A stretch of DNA of 64,000 nucleotides, from the NCBI RefSeq assembly GCF_004005945.1, contig NZ_SACS01000008.1, positions 62,001 to 126,000 of the forward strand, given 5' to 3'. The notes beneath the pieces are model-generated. The model saw only the letters and a list, made by a program, of their open reading frames with translations, had not been told where the DNA came from and ran no database searches. Both the position numbers and the translations under genes were made by a program. Shown piece by piece: positions 17,337-26,287 of this stretch. The stretch comes from Rheinheimera riviphila. GTDB taxonomy: Bacteria; Pseudomonadota; Gammaproteobacteria; Enterobacterales; Alteromonadaceae. Every line of letters begins with the position of its first letter. Position 1 is the stretch's first letter.

Positions 17337-18287
17337 ATGACTGAACACGAACCTTTTGCCCTGAGCGCCGAATTAATCGACGAAGCTGTGGCTGATCTGC
17401 ATTCTATTCACGATTGGTTGCGGTTTGCGGTCAGCCAGTTTAATGCTGCCGATCTGTATTTTGGTCACGGCACCGATAACCCATGGGATGACGCCGGGGT
17501 GCTGATGGCTTTTACGCTGCATTTAACCCATTTGGCTGAACCTTCGTTATTGCAGGCGCGGCTGACCGGTAGCGAAAAACGCCGCTTTGCAGCTTTAGTG
17601 CAGCAACGGATCAGTTTACGGGTACCTTCTGCTTATTTAACCCAGCAGGCCTATTTTACCGGACTACCATTTTATGTCGATGAACGGGTGCTGGTACCAC
17701 GTTCACCGATTGGCGAATTGATTACCCAGCAGTTTGCAACCTGGTTTCCAGTCAACCCACCACAACGCATTCTTGATTTATGCACCGGCTCTGGCTGTAT
17801 CGCCATCGCCTGCGCTCATTATCTGCCGGACGCTGAAGTTGATGCGGTGGATATCAGCGAAGATGCGCTGCAGGTGGCTGATTTAAATATCAGTCAGCAC
17901 GGCCTTGAACATCGGGTATTCCCAATCCAGTCTGATTGTTTTAGTGCCTTACCGGGTCAGCAGTACGATTTGATCGTCACCAATCCGCCGTATGTTGATG
18001 CCGATGATATGGCCGATTTACCGCAGGAATATCACCACGAGCCGGAACTTGGGCTGGCTTCTGGCGTCGATGGCCTGGAACTGACGCGACAAATTCTGCG
18101 CGAAGCGGCTTCACATCTGACGGATGAAGGCGTGTTGATTTGTGAAGTGGGCAATTCGATGGTGGCGCTAGCCGAACAAATGCCAGAGGTGCCGTTTCAC
18201 TGGATTGAATTTAGCAAAGGGGGCATTGGTGTATTTGCACTGACCAAAGCGCAGCTTGTCGCCCATCAGCAATCTTTCGGGGAGTAA
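17337..18287 (+). CDS. prmB: Ribosomal protein uL3 glutamine N5-methyltransferase PrmB
   Basis: A 316-residue class I methyltransferase. The AdoMet loop [11 protein letters not shown] lies at 147-157 and the catalytic NPPY at 216-219 follows TN; DISEDAL supplies the second AdoMet contact. The N-terminal helical domain is typical of PrmB/PrmC. It methylates a glutamine in ribosomal protein uL3. aroC follows after only 3 bp, a conserved pairing that separates PrmB from its paralogue PrmC (usually next to prfA). Confidence 0.94.
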   Translation: MTEHEPFALSAELIDEAVADLHSIHDWLRFAVSQFNAADLYFGHGTDNPWDDAGVLMAFTLHLTHLAEPSLLQARLTGSEKRRFAALVQQRISLRVPSAYLTQQAYFTGLPFYVDERVLVPRSPIGELITQQFATWFPVNPPQRILDLCTGSGCIAIACAHYLPDAEVDAVDISEDALQVADLNISQHGLEHRVFPIQSDCFSALPGQQYDLIVTNPPYVDADDMADLPQEYHHEPELGLASGVDGLELTRQILREAASHLTDEGVLICEVGNSMVALAEQMPEVPFHWIEFSKGGIGVFALTKAQLVAHQQSFGE

Positions 18288-18290
18288 GCC

Positions 18291-19397
18291 ATGGCTGGTA
18301 ACAGTATTGGTGATTTGTTTCGATTAACGACTTTTGGTGAAAGCCACGGCCCGGCGATTGGCGGTATTGTTGATGGTTGTCCACCAGGGTTAGTGCTTGA
18401 TTTAGAAGCTATTCAGCATGATTTAGACCGACGTAAACCAGGTACATCCCGTTATACCACGCAGCGGCGGGAAGATGACGTGGTGAAAATTTTATCCGGC
18501 GTGTTTGAAGGCGTGACCACGGGGTGCTCCATCGGTTTGTTGATTGAAAATACCGATCAACGCTCGCAGGATTATTCAGCAATAAAAGACGTATTTCGTC
18601 CCGGCCATGCGGATTACACCTATTGGCACAAACACGGTATTCGGGATTATCGTGGTGGTGGCCGCTCATCGGCGCGCGAAACTGCTGTGCGGGTTGCTGC
18701 TGGTGCTATTGCTAAACAGTATTTAAAACAACGCTTTGGCGTGGAAGTGCGGGCTTATCTGGCGCAATTGGGACCAGTCACTGCCGAAAAGCTGGACTGG
18801 GATCAGGTCGAGAAAAACGATTTTTTCTGCCCGGATGTCGATAAGCTCGAAGCACTCGACGCCTTTATGCGCGACTTGAAAAAAGCCGGTGATTCAGTCG
18901 GCGCCCGCATTAATGTGGTAGCCAGCAATGTGCCGGTCGGCTGGGGTGAGCCGGTGTTTGACCGACTCGACGCCGATATTGCCCATGCCATGATGAGCAT
19001 CAATGCGGTCAAAGCGGTCGAAATTGGCGATGGTTTTGCGGTGGTGGAGCAACAAGGTTCAACCCATCGGGATGCACTGACGCCAACCGGTTTTACCGCC
19101 AATCATGCCGGTGGTATTTTAGGCGGCATTTCTTCTGGTCAGGATATCCGGGTCAGTATTGCGCTCAAACCAACGTCCAGCATCAGTATTCCCGGTGCCA
19201 GCATCAACACCAGCGGTGAGCCGGTGGAAATGATCACCAAAGGCCGTCACGATCCTTGTGTGGGTATTCGCGCGGTGCCCATTGCCGAAGCGATGTTGGC
19301 GATTGTGCTGATGGACCACTTTTTACGGCATCAGGCGCAGAATCATCAGGTGAGCGTTACCACACCTGATATAGCCAGAATTGGTCGCGGCGGCTAA
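18291..19397 (+). CDS. aroC: Chorismate synthase AroC
   Basis: A 368-residue protein with the family signatures [19 protein letters not shown] near the start, GRSSARETA and the FMN-binding DHFLRHQAQ region near the end. It makes chorismate from EPSP using reduced FMN, the last step of the shikimate pathway. ATG 18291 lies after a GGAG site that is inside the prmB stop region. The neighbouring aminodeoxychorismate synthase gene (pabB at 47783) would use its product. Confidence 0.96.
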   Translation: MAGNSIGDLFRLTTFGESHGPAIGGIVDGCPPGLVLDLEAIQHDLDRRKPGTSRYTTQRREDDVVKILSGVFEGVTTGCSIGLLIENTDQRSQDYSAIKDVFRPGHADYTYWHKHGIRDYRGGGRSSARETAVRVAAGAIAKQYLKQRFGVEVRAYLAQLGPVTAEKLDWDQVEKNDFFCPDVDKLEALDAFMRDLKKAGDSVGARINVVASNVPVGWGEPVFDRLDADIAHAMMSINAVKAVEIGDGFAVVEQQGSTHRDALTPTGFTANHAGGILGGISSGQDIRVSIALKPTSSISIPGASINTSGEPVEMITKGRHDPCVGIRAVPIAEAMLAIVLMDHFLRHQAQNHQVSVTTPDIARIGRGG

Positions 19398-19418
19398 CTT
19401 CTCAGCACCGGAGTTTTT

Positions 19419-20576
19419 GTGAAATTATCTTCAGCATCCACCCTGAGTCTGGCGTATTTTGCTTATTTCGCCGTACTCGGGGTGTTTGTGCCCTATATCG
19501 GCTTGTTCCTCGATGGCCGTGGCCTGAATTCGCATGATATTGGCGTGTTACTGGCCATTGTCACCGGCATGCGGATTGTCGGCCCTAGCTTGTGGGCGGC
19601 GCTGGCGGTACGTCGGCGCGACCCAATTGGCGTGATGCGCTTTGGTGCGGTGCTTGCGACACTCGGCTGGCTCTGTAGTTTTTATCAGGGCGGTTATTGG
19701 CCATTGGTTGCCGGCCTTGCACTTTATAGTCTATGCTGGACCGCCATTTTACCGCAGCTGGAAAGCGCGGCCTTTCATTATCTGGATAACGACACCTCAC
19801 GCTACAGTAAAGTGCGAACGGCCGGATCGGTTGGATACATAGTGCTGGTGATGCTTGGTGGCTGGTGGTTTCAGCACACCGGACCACAAATGTTGCCGCA
19901 CAGCGCCTTATTGTTTTTAATGTTGATGCTCGCCACCTTATGGCTGTTGCCGAAATATCGGCTTGAACCGCAGACAGATGCACAGCCGCTGCGCTTTCGC
20001 ACTTTGTGGACCCATAGTTCCTTCGTGAAGTTTATGCTCGGTGCATTTTTTATGCAGATGAGCTTCGCGCCTTTTTATGGCTTTTTTACCCTCTATACCC
20101 GCGATTTAGGTTATAGCGGCAGTGACGCAGGTTTACTGATCGCGTTGGCGGTGGCAGCTGAAATTGTTGCATTCTTTTATGCCGGACGAATTTTAAAAGG
20201 CCGTAGTTATCAGAAGTTGTTGGGGCTTTGTTATGGTTTAACGGCAGTGCGCTGGCTGATGGTCGCTTTTGTTGCTGATTCCGGCTGGTTGCTGGCGGCC
20301 AGTATGTTGTTGCACGCTTTTAGTTTTGCTATTGCTCACAGCTGCGCGATGCAATTTATTCAACAGTTTTTCCCACAGCATCAACGCAGTCGCGGTCAGG
20401 CGCTGTATGCCGGATTGATTTATGGTGGCGGTGGTGCGGTTGGCGCTTATGTCGCAGGCGTGGCCTGGCAAGACGGCGCAGGTTCGACCTTTACTTTTGT
20501 ACTGGGTGCCGGTTGTGCTTTGTTATCGATGGTGTTGGCACTTAGTTTACCAAAGAAAATTCAACCGGCCGGTTAA
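19419..20576 (+). CDS. MFS transporter, HcaT-like family
   Basis: A 385-residue integral membrane protein with about 12 helices, beginning at GTG 19419 five bases after GGAG. The sequence ALYSLCWTAILPQLESAAFHYL and the central DTSRYSKVRTAGSVGYI loop fit the MFS_1-like group that contains HcaT (3-phenylpropionate permease) of E. coli. The gene is 21 bp downstream of aroC, and an MFS gene at this place is common in related genera. The substrate is not predictable. Confidence 0.82.
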   Translation: MKLSSASTLSLAYFAYFAVLGVFVPYIGLFLDGRGLNSHDIGVLLAIVTGMRIVGPSLWAALAVRRRDPIGVMRFGAVLATLGWLCSFYQGGYWPLVAGLALYSLCWTAILPQLESAAFHYLDNDTSRYSKVRTAGSVGYIVLVMLGGWWFQHTGPQMLPHSALLFLMLMLATLWLLPKYRLEPQTDAQPLRFRTLWTHSSFVKFMLGAFFMQMSFAPFYGFFTLYTRDLGYSGSDAGLLIALAVAAEIVAFFYAGRILKGRSYQKLLGLCYGLTAVRWLMVAFVADSGWLLAASMLLHAFSFAIAHSCAMQFIQQFFPQHQRSRGQALYAGLIYGGGGAVGAYVAGVAWQDGAGSTFTFVLGAGCALLSMVLALSLPKKIQPAG

Positions 20577-20617
20577 CAGGTGGCAGCTACGCACTGCCAC
20601 AGATATTTCCCACTTGA

Positions 20618-22051
20618 TCAGGCTCTCAGTAAGAATTTCATCACTTTATTTAAAAGCTTCGCTCTATGTTGCGGGTAGGCTAATTGCGTGCTGTTCAGCC
20701 GGCCTTTTTGATGCACCGCTTTGGCATGGCTAAAAGTTAAAAAACCTTCGCGGCCATGATAATGTCCCATGCCGGAAGGTCCGATGCCACCAAAGGGCAA
20801 ATCTTCCTGACCAACGTGCAATAAAGTTTCGTTCAGACAAACGCCACCGGCATGGGTGTGTTGCAGCACCTGTTGCTGTAGTTGACTATCATGGCTGAAC
20901 AGATAAAGCGCCAATGGCCGCGGACGCTGGCGCACAAATTCCAGTGCTTCGTTAAAATTGTCATAAGGCAGAATAGGTAGCACCGGGCCGAAAATCTCTT
21001 GTTGCCACAGGTCGCAATCTTGCGGCGCATCGAGCACTAGCTGCAGCGGCAATACCCGATCACTGCTTTGCAGATGTTGTTGCCAGTCGTTGCCATCACA
21101 GCTGATAACGGTGGCACCTTTGTCGCTAGCTTGGGTTAAATAACCACAAAGCCTGGAAAAATGCCGTTGATTGATCACGCTGGTGTATTGACTGCTCGAA
21201 TTGCTGCTTGATCGATTTGCGCCTGAATGCGCTGGATAAAATTGCTGAAACTGCAACTTTAAGGCGTCAACAGTAGCTGCTAACTGCGCCCGTGGCACCA
21301 GCAGGTAATCCGGAGCAACGCAAGTCTGGCCGGCATTGGCGGTTTTACCAAACATAATCCGATCCGCGATGCTGTTAACATCGATATCAGGACCAATCAG
21401 CAATGGTGATTTACCACCCAATTCCAAGGTCACCGGCGTTAAGTTATCGCAGGCGGCACGCATCACATGCTTCCCAACCGCGGTAGATCCGGTGTACAGC
21501 AGATGATCAAAAGGCAACTGGCTAAAAGAGGCTGCAATGTCGGCATCACCTTCAATCACCACAGCGCTGTCCGGTAACGCCTGTTCAATAATGCTTTTGA
21601 GTACTTGATTCGTGTGCGGCGTAAATTCGGACAGTTTGACCATCACTTTATTGCCAGCACTAATGGCGGTTACCAAGGGGCCAAGACTTAAAAAAATCGG
21701 ATAGTTCCAGGGGACAATCACCCCAACTACGCCAAGCGGTTGATAACAAACATAGTTCTTTGCCGGTAAAAACAACCAACTGACATGCCGGCCGGCCGGT
21801 TTTAACCAGCTGCCTAATTTTTTCAGACTGTAATCAATACTACTGATGCTCGGCATAATTTCCAGCAAGCGGGTTTCGCTGTCATCACGTTGGCCAAAAT
21901 CGGCCCTGGCGGCCGCCATTAAAGCTGGTTGCTGCTGTAGCAATTGCTGCCGCAGCGCCCGAAGTTGCGCTTTACGGGTTGCAAGTTCCGGGAAAGGTTG
22001 GGCGTTAAATGCCTGACGTAGCGCAGTAAAAGTTTCCAGCAAAGACGACAT
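20618..22051 (-). CDS. Aldehyde dehydrogenase, coniferyl-aldehyde dehydrogenase (CalB) type
   Basis: A 477-residue NAD(P)-dependent aldehyde dehydrogenase. I chose ATG 22051 (MSSLLETF) over an upstream start, because this matches the compact N-terminus of the class 3-like family. Motifs: VVGVIVPWNYPIFL, TLELGGKSPLLIG (general base Glu), AGQTCVAPDYLLVP with catalytic Cys244, and a C-terminal hydrophobic, basic end (HRAKLLNKVMKFLLRA). The name calB is common, but fatty or aromatic aldehydes are equally possible substrates. A FadR-type operator lies 5 bp upstream of the start codon (22056-22066), hinting at a fatty-aldehyde role. The promoter is probably 22083-22111. Confidence 0.85.
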   Translation of the reverse strand: MSSLLETFTALRQAFNAQPFPELATRKAQLRALRQQLLQQQPALMAAARADFGQRDDSETRLLEIMPSISSIDYSLKKLGSWLKPAGRHVSWLFLPAKNYVCYQPLGVVGVIVPWNYPIFLSLGPLVTAISAGNKVMVKLSEFTPHTNQVLKSIIEQALPDSAVVIEGDADIAASFSQLPFDHLLYTGSTAVGKHVMRAACDNLTPVTLELGGKSPLLIGPDIDVNSIADRIMFGKTANAGQTCVAPDYLLVPRAQLAATVDALKLQFQQFYPAHSGANRSSSNSSSQYTSVINQRHFSRLCGYLTQASDKGATVISCDGNDWQQHLQSSDRVLPLQLVLDAPQDCDLWQQEIFGPVLPILPYDNFNEALEFVRQRPRPLALYLFSHDSQLQQQVLQHTHAGGVCLNETLLHVGQEDLPFGGIGPSGMGHYHGREGFLTFSHAKAVHQKGRLNSTQLAYPQHRAKLLNKVMKFLLRA

Positions 22052-22055
22052 TGTA

Positions 22056-22066
22056 TGGTCCGACCA
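22056..22066. promoter_or_regulatory. FadR-like operator overlapping the aldehyde dehydrogenase ribosome site
   Basis: TGGTCCGACCA is an 11-bp palindrome with the FadR core GGTCnGACC, the same core I recall in the E. coli fadL operator. It ends 5 bp before the start codon and about 17 bp downstream of the -10. Binding there could block elongation or initiation. Confidence 0.55.
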
Positions 22067-22082
22067 ATCAATAGATTTTTCT

Positions 22083-22111
22083 AATCTAAAGCAGCCTTGC
22101 TTTTGTTGCAA
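22083..22111 (-). promoter_or_regulatory. Candidate sigma-70 promoter for the aldehyde dehydrogenase
   Basis: On the minus strand TTGCAA (22111-22106) and TAGATT (22088-22083) are separated by 17 bp. Each is close to consensus. The site places transcription start just before the FadR-like palindrome. Confidence 0.45.
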
Positions 22112-22305
22112 TGTTCGCAGAAAAATTGGATGTGAAAAATAGCGCAATAAAATCAAGCCAGGGCGCAGATAGTGCGGTGTGGCGCTGGGAAAACTGCCGT
22201 GCAATGGTTACAATGCCGCCCGATATTTTCTGACGCGGCTTGATGTGGTCTTCACCCAGCGAGCCGATGGTAAAACCAGCAACAAATTTTTCGGGATGTC
22301 CTGGT

Positions 22306-23454
22306 ATGTCTGAAATTTCCGCCGAAGCCAAGCCACAGCCGTTCAGATTGGGTCTGATTATCAACCCATGGGCGGGCATTGGCGGCAGTGTTGCATTAAA
22401 AGGCAGTGACGGCGTCGCGGCAGAAGCCTTAGCGCTTGGCGCTGTGCCATTGGCGCAACAGCGTGCCAGAGCTGCACTTTGCGAATTATTACCTTTCCAA
22501 TCGAAGGTTCATATTCTGACTGTCGCTGGTTTAATGGGCGAAGATTTAGCCCGTGAGCTTGGTTTCGCCGTGACTGTGGTCTATCAAAGCGCCAGCGAAC
22601 CATCCACTGCTATCGATACCGAAGCTGCGGCGACCTGTTTAGCTGAAGCTGGCATCGATTTATTGCTGTTTGCTGGCGGCGATGGCACTGCCCGCAATAT
22701 CTGCGCTGTGGTCGATGCGCACACCACAGTACTTGGTATTCCGGCGGGCTGTAAAATTCACTCCGGTGTTTATGCCATTACCCCGGCCGCTGCGGGCAAA
22801 GTGGTGGCGCAAATGATCAAAGGCGAACTGGTCACGGTGCAGGACGCCCAGGTGATGGACATCGATGAAGCTGCTTTTCGGCAGGGCTCGGTGCGCGCCA
22901 AACGCTTTGGCGAAATGCAAATCCCAACCGAACTTCGTTATGTGCAAAGTGTAAAATCGTCCGGCAAAGAATCAGAAGAACTGGTGCTGGATGATTTAGC
23001 TGCTTTTGTCGCCGCGCAAATGGAACCTGATGTGCGGTATGTGATGGGCTCCGGTAGCACCATTGCAGCAGTGATGGCCGAACTTGGTCTGCCAAATACG
23101 TTGCTTGGGGTCGATGTGGTCGAAAATGGCGAGCTGATAGCGTCAGATGTCACCGCCAAGCAATTACAAACCTTAGTAAAACCAGACGCAACAAAACTAC
23201 TGATTACCTTAATCGGTGGCCAGGGCCATATTTTCGGTCGTGGCAATCAGCAGTTATCGCCTGCGGTGATCCGCTTGATCGGCCGCGACAATATTCAACT
23301 GGTCGCGACCAAAACCAAATTACAACAATTAAACGGCCGGCCGCTGATCAGCGACAGCGGTGATGCTGCGCTGGATGGCGAACTGCAGGGCATGATGAAA
23401 GTGCTTTGTGGTTACAACGACTACGTGATGTATCGTCTTGGATACGAGGATTAA
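22306..23454 (+). CDS. ATP-NAD kinase-like protein (PF01513 family), YfcL-linked
   Basis: A 382-residue protein. I chose ATG 22306 (MSEISAEAKP) for its position just before the conserved LGLIINPWAGIGG block. The kinase-like core shows LLFAGGDGTARNI, the GGDG loop of NAD kinases and diacylglycerol kinases, and VLGIPAGCKIHSGV. The C-terminal half carries IGGQGHIFGRGNQQLSP, a feature of the 'ATP-NAD kinase' subgroup found next to acetoin operons (AcoX-like). True NAD kinases are shorter and have other substrate loops, so the substrate is uncertain. It is followed 2 bp later by yfcL and is probably cotranscribed. Confidence 0.75.
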   Translation: MSEISAEAKPQPFRLGLIINPWAGIGGSVALKGSDGVAAEALALGAVPLAQQRARAALCELLPFQSKVHILTVAGLMGEDLARELGFAVTVVYQSASEPSTAIDTEAAATCLAEAGIDLLLFAGGDGTARNICAVVDAHTTVLGIPAGCKIHSGVYAITPAAAGKVVAQMIKGELVTVQDAQVMDIDEAAFRQGSVRAKRFGEMQIPTELRYVQSVKSSGKESEELVLDDLAAFVAAQMEPDVRYVMGSGSTIAAVMAELGLPNTLLGVDVVENGELIASDVTAKQLQTLVKPDATKLLITLIGGQGHIFGRGNQQLSPAVIRLIGRDNIQLVATKTKLQQLNGRPLISDSGDAALDGELQGMMKVLCGYNDYVMYRLGYED

Positions 23455-23456
23455 CC

Positions 23457-23738
23457 ATGCAACAGACTGAAAATTATATTAACGCCATGGCTGACTATTT
23501 TGATCAGAGTGTCGCCACTTCCAGCGACGATCAATTATTCGCCGCTGGTTATTTACGCGGTCATATCGACCTGGCGGTGGGTACTTTACAGTTACAAGAG
23601 CAAGCTTTTAGCGTCGATACGCTGCAGCAGCAAGTCGCGCAGAGTCTGCAGCAGGCGATTAGTGCTGGTGAGCTGAATGACGCCGACCAGGCATTGGTCG
23701 TTGATATTTGGCAGCATCTGCAACAGTTGCCGTGCTGA
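23457..23738 (+). CDS. yfcL: YfcL family protein
   Basis: A 93-residue acidic protein. The block SSDDQLFAAGYLRGHIDLAVG and the end GELNDADQALVVDIWQHL correspond almost position by position to E. coli YfcL, which lies close to aroC there too. ATG 23457 follows the kinase-like gene with a 2-bp gap. The function is unknown; the small acidic helical fold gives no catalytic clue. Confidence 0.88.
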   Translation: MQQTENYINAMADYFDQSVATSSDDQLFAAGYLRGHIDLAVGTLQLQEQAFSVDTLQQQVAQSLQQAISAGELNDADQALVVDIWQHLQQLPC

Positions 23739-23828
23739 AACCCTTGCTATGGCAAGACAAACTCAGCTATTTCGGCTAGCATGCATTTTTATGTTATTTG
23801 GTCATTAATTTTACGGGACTTTTGTTCG

Positions 23829-23858
23829 ATACCCACCATCTTGTAAGGATGACGGGTA
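23829..23858. repeat. Mini copy of the ATACCC repeat (30 bp)
   Basis: ATACCCACCATC and GATGACGGGTA form a short hairpin with the same ATACCC...GGGTA ends as copies A, C and D but no interior. It lies 55 bp upstream of fklB. Confidence 0.5.
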
Positions 23859-23912
23859 AAAAAGGTCTGATTTTAAACTGCGTCTGATAGCGCATCACAG
23901 AAGTGATTATTT

Positions 23913-24530
23913 ATGTCGACATTTACCACGCTCGAACAACACGCCAGTTATGGCATTGGTCTGCAAATGGGTCAGCAACTTGCTGATAACCCATTTGATG
24001 GTTTAGATATCGCTGCGGTAGCTGCTGGTTTAGCCGCTGCTTTTTATGGTGATGAGCCAGAAGTGTCTGAAGACCAAATCCGCGCTGCTTTTGAAGTGAT
24101 TGGTGCGCGGATGCAGGAAGCTCAGGCTTCTCAGGCAAAATTAGCTGCTGGCGAAGGTGAAGCTTTCCTGGCTGAAAATGCCAACAAAGCGGGCGTAGTT
24201 GTGACCGCTTCAGGTCTGCAATATGAAGTATTGGTGCAGGGTGACGGCGAAAAGCCAAAACGTGCTTCGACGGTGCGTACCCATTATCACGGTACTTTGA
24301 TTGACGGTACTGTGTTTGACAGTTCGTACAATCGTGGTCAGCCAGCTGAGTTCCCGGTGGGTGGCGTGATTGCCGGCTGGACTGAAGCGTTACAGCTGAT
24401 GCCAGTTGGTTCGAAATATCGTTTATATATCCCACATCAGCTGGCCTACGGCGAGCGTGGCGCCGGCGCTTCAATTGCACCATTCAGCGCACTGGTGTTT
24501 GATGTTGAACTGCTGGCCATTGTTAGCTAA
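23913..24530 (+). CDS. fklB: FKBP-type peptidyl-prolyl isomerase FklB
   Basis: A 205-residue protein, matching FklB (206 in E. coli) in length and layout. An N-terminal dimerisation domain begins TTLEQHASYGIGLQMGQQLA, then a long helix with AQASQAKLAAGEGEAFL leads into the FKBP domain. The latter has VRTHYHGTLIDGTVFDSSY, the active-site FPVGGVIAGWTEALQLMPVG and YGERGAGASIAPFSALVF. No signal peptide is present, so it acts in the cytoplasm or leaks to the periplasm as reported for E. coli. It catalyses cis-trans proline isomerisation and acts as a folding chaperone. Confidence 0.9.
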   Translation: MSTFTTLEQHASYGIGLQMGQQLADNPFDGLDIAAVAAGLAAAFYGDEPEVSEDQIRAAFEVIGARMQEAQASQAKLAAGEGEAFLAENANKAGVVVTASGLQYEVLVQGDGEKPKRASTVRTHYHGTLIDGTVFDSSYNRGQPAEFPVGGVIAGWTEALQLMPVGSKYRLYIPHQLAYGERGAGASIAPFSALVFDVELLAIVS

Positions 24531-24544
24531 GTTCGGTATGCCAG

Positions 24545-24580
24545 ACATAAAAAAAGCGCCGATTGGCGCTTTTTTTATGT
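24545..24580. terminator. Bidirectional terminator between fklB and dsbB
   Basis: A perfect 16-bp inverted repeat, ACATAAAAAAAGCGCC / GGCGCTTTTTTTATGT around GATT, with A and T runs on both sides, serves the two convergent genes. Confidence 0.92.
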
Positions 24581-24620
24581 CGATATTTTTTATATCGCTA
24601 TTTTTTACATCGATAGGGGT

Positions 24621-25154
24621 CTAATCGTAAGGGTTATATTTGTGTTTTTTCAACTGACTGGCCATCACCACTAACACAGCTAACAAATACACCGCAAAAA
24701 TAATCCGCATCCAGAATGGCATCGAATAACCGAGAAATTGCCAAGCAACGTCACCACAAACGCCGGTTGGGTTAAAAATAAACGGGATCCAGCTATCGAG
24801 AGGCAACCAGCTCGGAAATTCGGCAAAAACGGCACAAGTTGAAAAACCACCGTTTTTAACCAGTTCTTCCACCAGCACCTGATCATGGGCAATTTTTAAA
24901 CCCCAACCTGCAGCGACGGCCCAACCGATATAAGCGCTCCAGCGCAATAAGGCTGATTCACGTCCCCACAATCCCACCAAACCAGCGAATAAAATACCGA
25001 TGATGGCAAAACGCTGATAAACACATTTGGTACAAGGACCCAGTGACATGCCATATTGGAAATACAGCGCCACCAACAATAATGTCAGTGCACTGAATGA
25101 TAAAAGTACCCAAGGCCAGCGTTGTTTTGGCCAACGAGCCACTGCTGCAAACAT
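24621..25154 (-). CDS. dsbB: Disulfide bond formation protein DsbB
   Basis: A 177-residue protein with four membrane helices and two periplasmic cysteine pairs. The first is Cys41-Cys44 in GPCTKCVYQR, which reduces quinone; the second is Cys107 (STCAVF) and Cys133 (GVCGD), which reoxidises DsbA. This spacing is typical. It is divergent from fadR with a 186-bp gap, a neighbourhood seen widely in the gammaproteobacteria. DsbB passes electrons from DsbA to the respiratory quinone pool. Confidence 0.95.
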   Translation of the reverse strand: MFAAVARWPKQRWPWVLLSFSALTLLLVALYFQYGMSLGPCTKCVYQRFAIIGILFAGLVGLWGRESALLRWSAYIGWAVAAGWGLKIAHDQVLVEELVKNGGFSTCAVFAEFPSWLPLDSWIPFIFNPTGVCGDVAWQFLGYSMPFWMRIIFAVYLLAVLVVMASQLKKHKYNPYD

Positions 25155-25266
25155 CTGATTTCCCTTGTTGGATCACTTAGAAATTTCCCAAGCGACAATC
25201 TAAGCGAAAATGCGAGCTAAAACAACCTTTGCGATCAATAGCAAAGCGCAATTTTTGCGCCATGGC

Positions 25267-25316
25267 TTGTTAACTCAATCTGCTCTGGTACAATCAGTGC
25301 CAATCATGGTGAGACC
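25267..25316 (+). promoter_or_regulatory. fadR promoter with a possible autoregulatory FadR site
   Basis: TTGTTA (25267-25272), 16-bp spacer, TACAAT (25289-25294). Just downstream, GGTGAGACC (25308-25316) differs by one base from the FadR core GGTCnGACC. It sits between the promoter and the fadR start at 25341, so weak autoregulation is possible. Confidence 0.45.
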
Positions 25317-25340
25317 TACAACTAAAACGGACAAATCCGG

Positions 25341-26057
25341 ATGACCAACCTCATAAAAGCACAAAGCCCAGCGGGTTTTGCCGAAGAATACATTGTTGAA
25401 TCCATTTGGAACGGTAAATTTGCACCAGGTTCTATTTTACCGGCAGAACGTGAACTCTCTGAGTTAATCGGCGTGACCCGTACCACCCTGCGCGAAGTGT
25501 TACAGCGGCTGGCCCGTGATGGTTGGCTGACGATTCAGCACGGCAAACCGACAAAAGTGAATAATTTCTGGGAAACTTCTGGTCTGAATATTCTGGAAAC
25601 CCTGGCACGATTGGATCAAGACCGGATGCCGGAGCTCGTTGACGAATTACTGTCTGCCCGCACCAATATCAGCGCTATTTATATCCGCGGCGCGATTAAA
25701 ACCCACCGTGAAGAAGTGATTGCGGTATTTGCTGGCGCTGAATCGCTGGAAGATACCCCAGAAGCTTTTGCCGACTTTGACTATAACCTCAATCATGAAC
25801 TGGCCTTACATTCTTCAAACCGGATTTACGTGCTGATCCTGAATGGCTTTCGTGGTTTGTATCGCCGCATCGCCCGGTTTTACTTCTCACATCCGGAATC
25901 ACGTGAATTGGCGCGTCGCTACTATCATCAGCTAAAACTATACGCTGAAGCCGGTAAACACGATGAAGTGGTGTTTGCGGTGCGTAAATACGGTAAAGAA
26001 AGTGGTAAAGTCTGGTCGGCTTTGCGGCCGGACATTCCAAAAGATTTAGTGGAATAA
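25341..26057 (+). CDS. fadR: Fatty-acid metabolism regulator FadR
   Basis: A 238-residue GntR-family protein, the same length as E. coli FadR (239). The N-terminal winged helix (about 1-72) has [20 protein letters not shown] and [23 protein letters not shown], the FadR recognition region and wing. The C-terminal all-helical domain binds long-chain acyl-CoA. It represses fatty-acid degradation and activates unsaturated fatty acid synthesis in E. coli. Two near-perfect FadR sites in this window (fadI and the aldehyde dehydrogenase) are likely targets. Confidence 0.94.
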   Translation: MTNLIKAQSPAGFAEEYIVESIWNGKFAPGSILPAERELSELIGVTRTTLREVLQRLARDGWLTIQHGKPTKVNNFWETSGLNILETLARLDQDRMPELVDELLSARTNISAIYIRGAIKTHREEVIAVFAGAESLEDTPEAFADFDYNLNHELALHSSNRIYVLILNGFRGLYRRIARFYFSHPESRELARRYYHQLKLYAEAGKHDEVVFAVRKYGKESGKVWSALRPDIPKDLVE

Positions 26058-26066
26058 CCAACTTTT

Positions 26067-26094
26067 AAAAACTCCGCCATGCGGAGTTTTTTTT
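26067..26094 (+). terminator. Rho-independent terminator after fadR
   Basis: Stem AAAACTCCGC / GCGGAGTTTT with loop CAT and a run of eight T in total. Confidence 0.9.
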
Positions 26095-26216
26095 AAGCCT
26101 AGTCAAATGGCTGCTGTCTTGAAATCTTCTTTGCCACAGCAGCCCGAACGGCCTCTTTAACACGACAATGTAACGCGATAATCCTTCCCTGAGTTTAAAA
26201 TCAGGCGTAAATTCAC

Positions 26217-26245
26217 TTGTGACACAAAGCGGCTCTGCTTATGAT
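26217..26245 (+). promoter_or_regulatory. Sigma-70 promoter for the sulfur fusion gene
   Basis: TTGTGA (26217-26222), a 17-bp spacer and TATGAT (26240-26245). Transcription would start near 26252, leaving a leader of about 36 nt before GTG 26288. The rest of 26095-26287 shows no gene. Confidence 0.5.
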
Positions 26246-26287
26246 GTGCAGATATAAGCTATAGCATTCGGTTATAAGGGGCATTCA

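Noticed and set aside
23861-23912. Possible FadR half site GGTCTGATT before fklB
   Set aside because: Only one half of the core is present and no palindrome forms.
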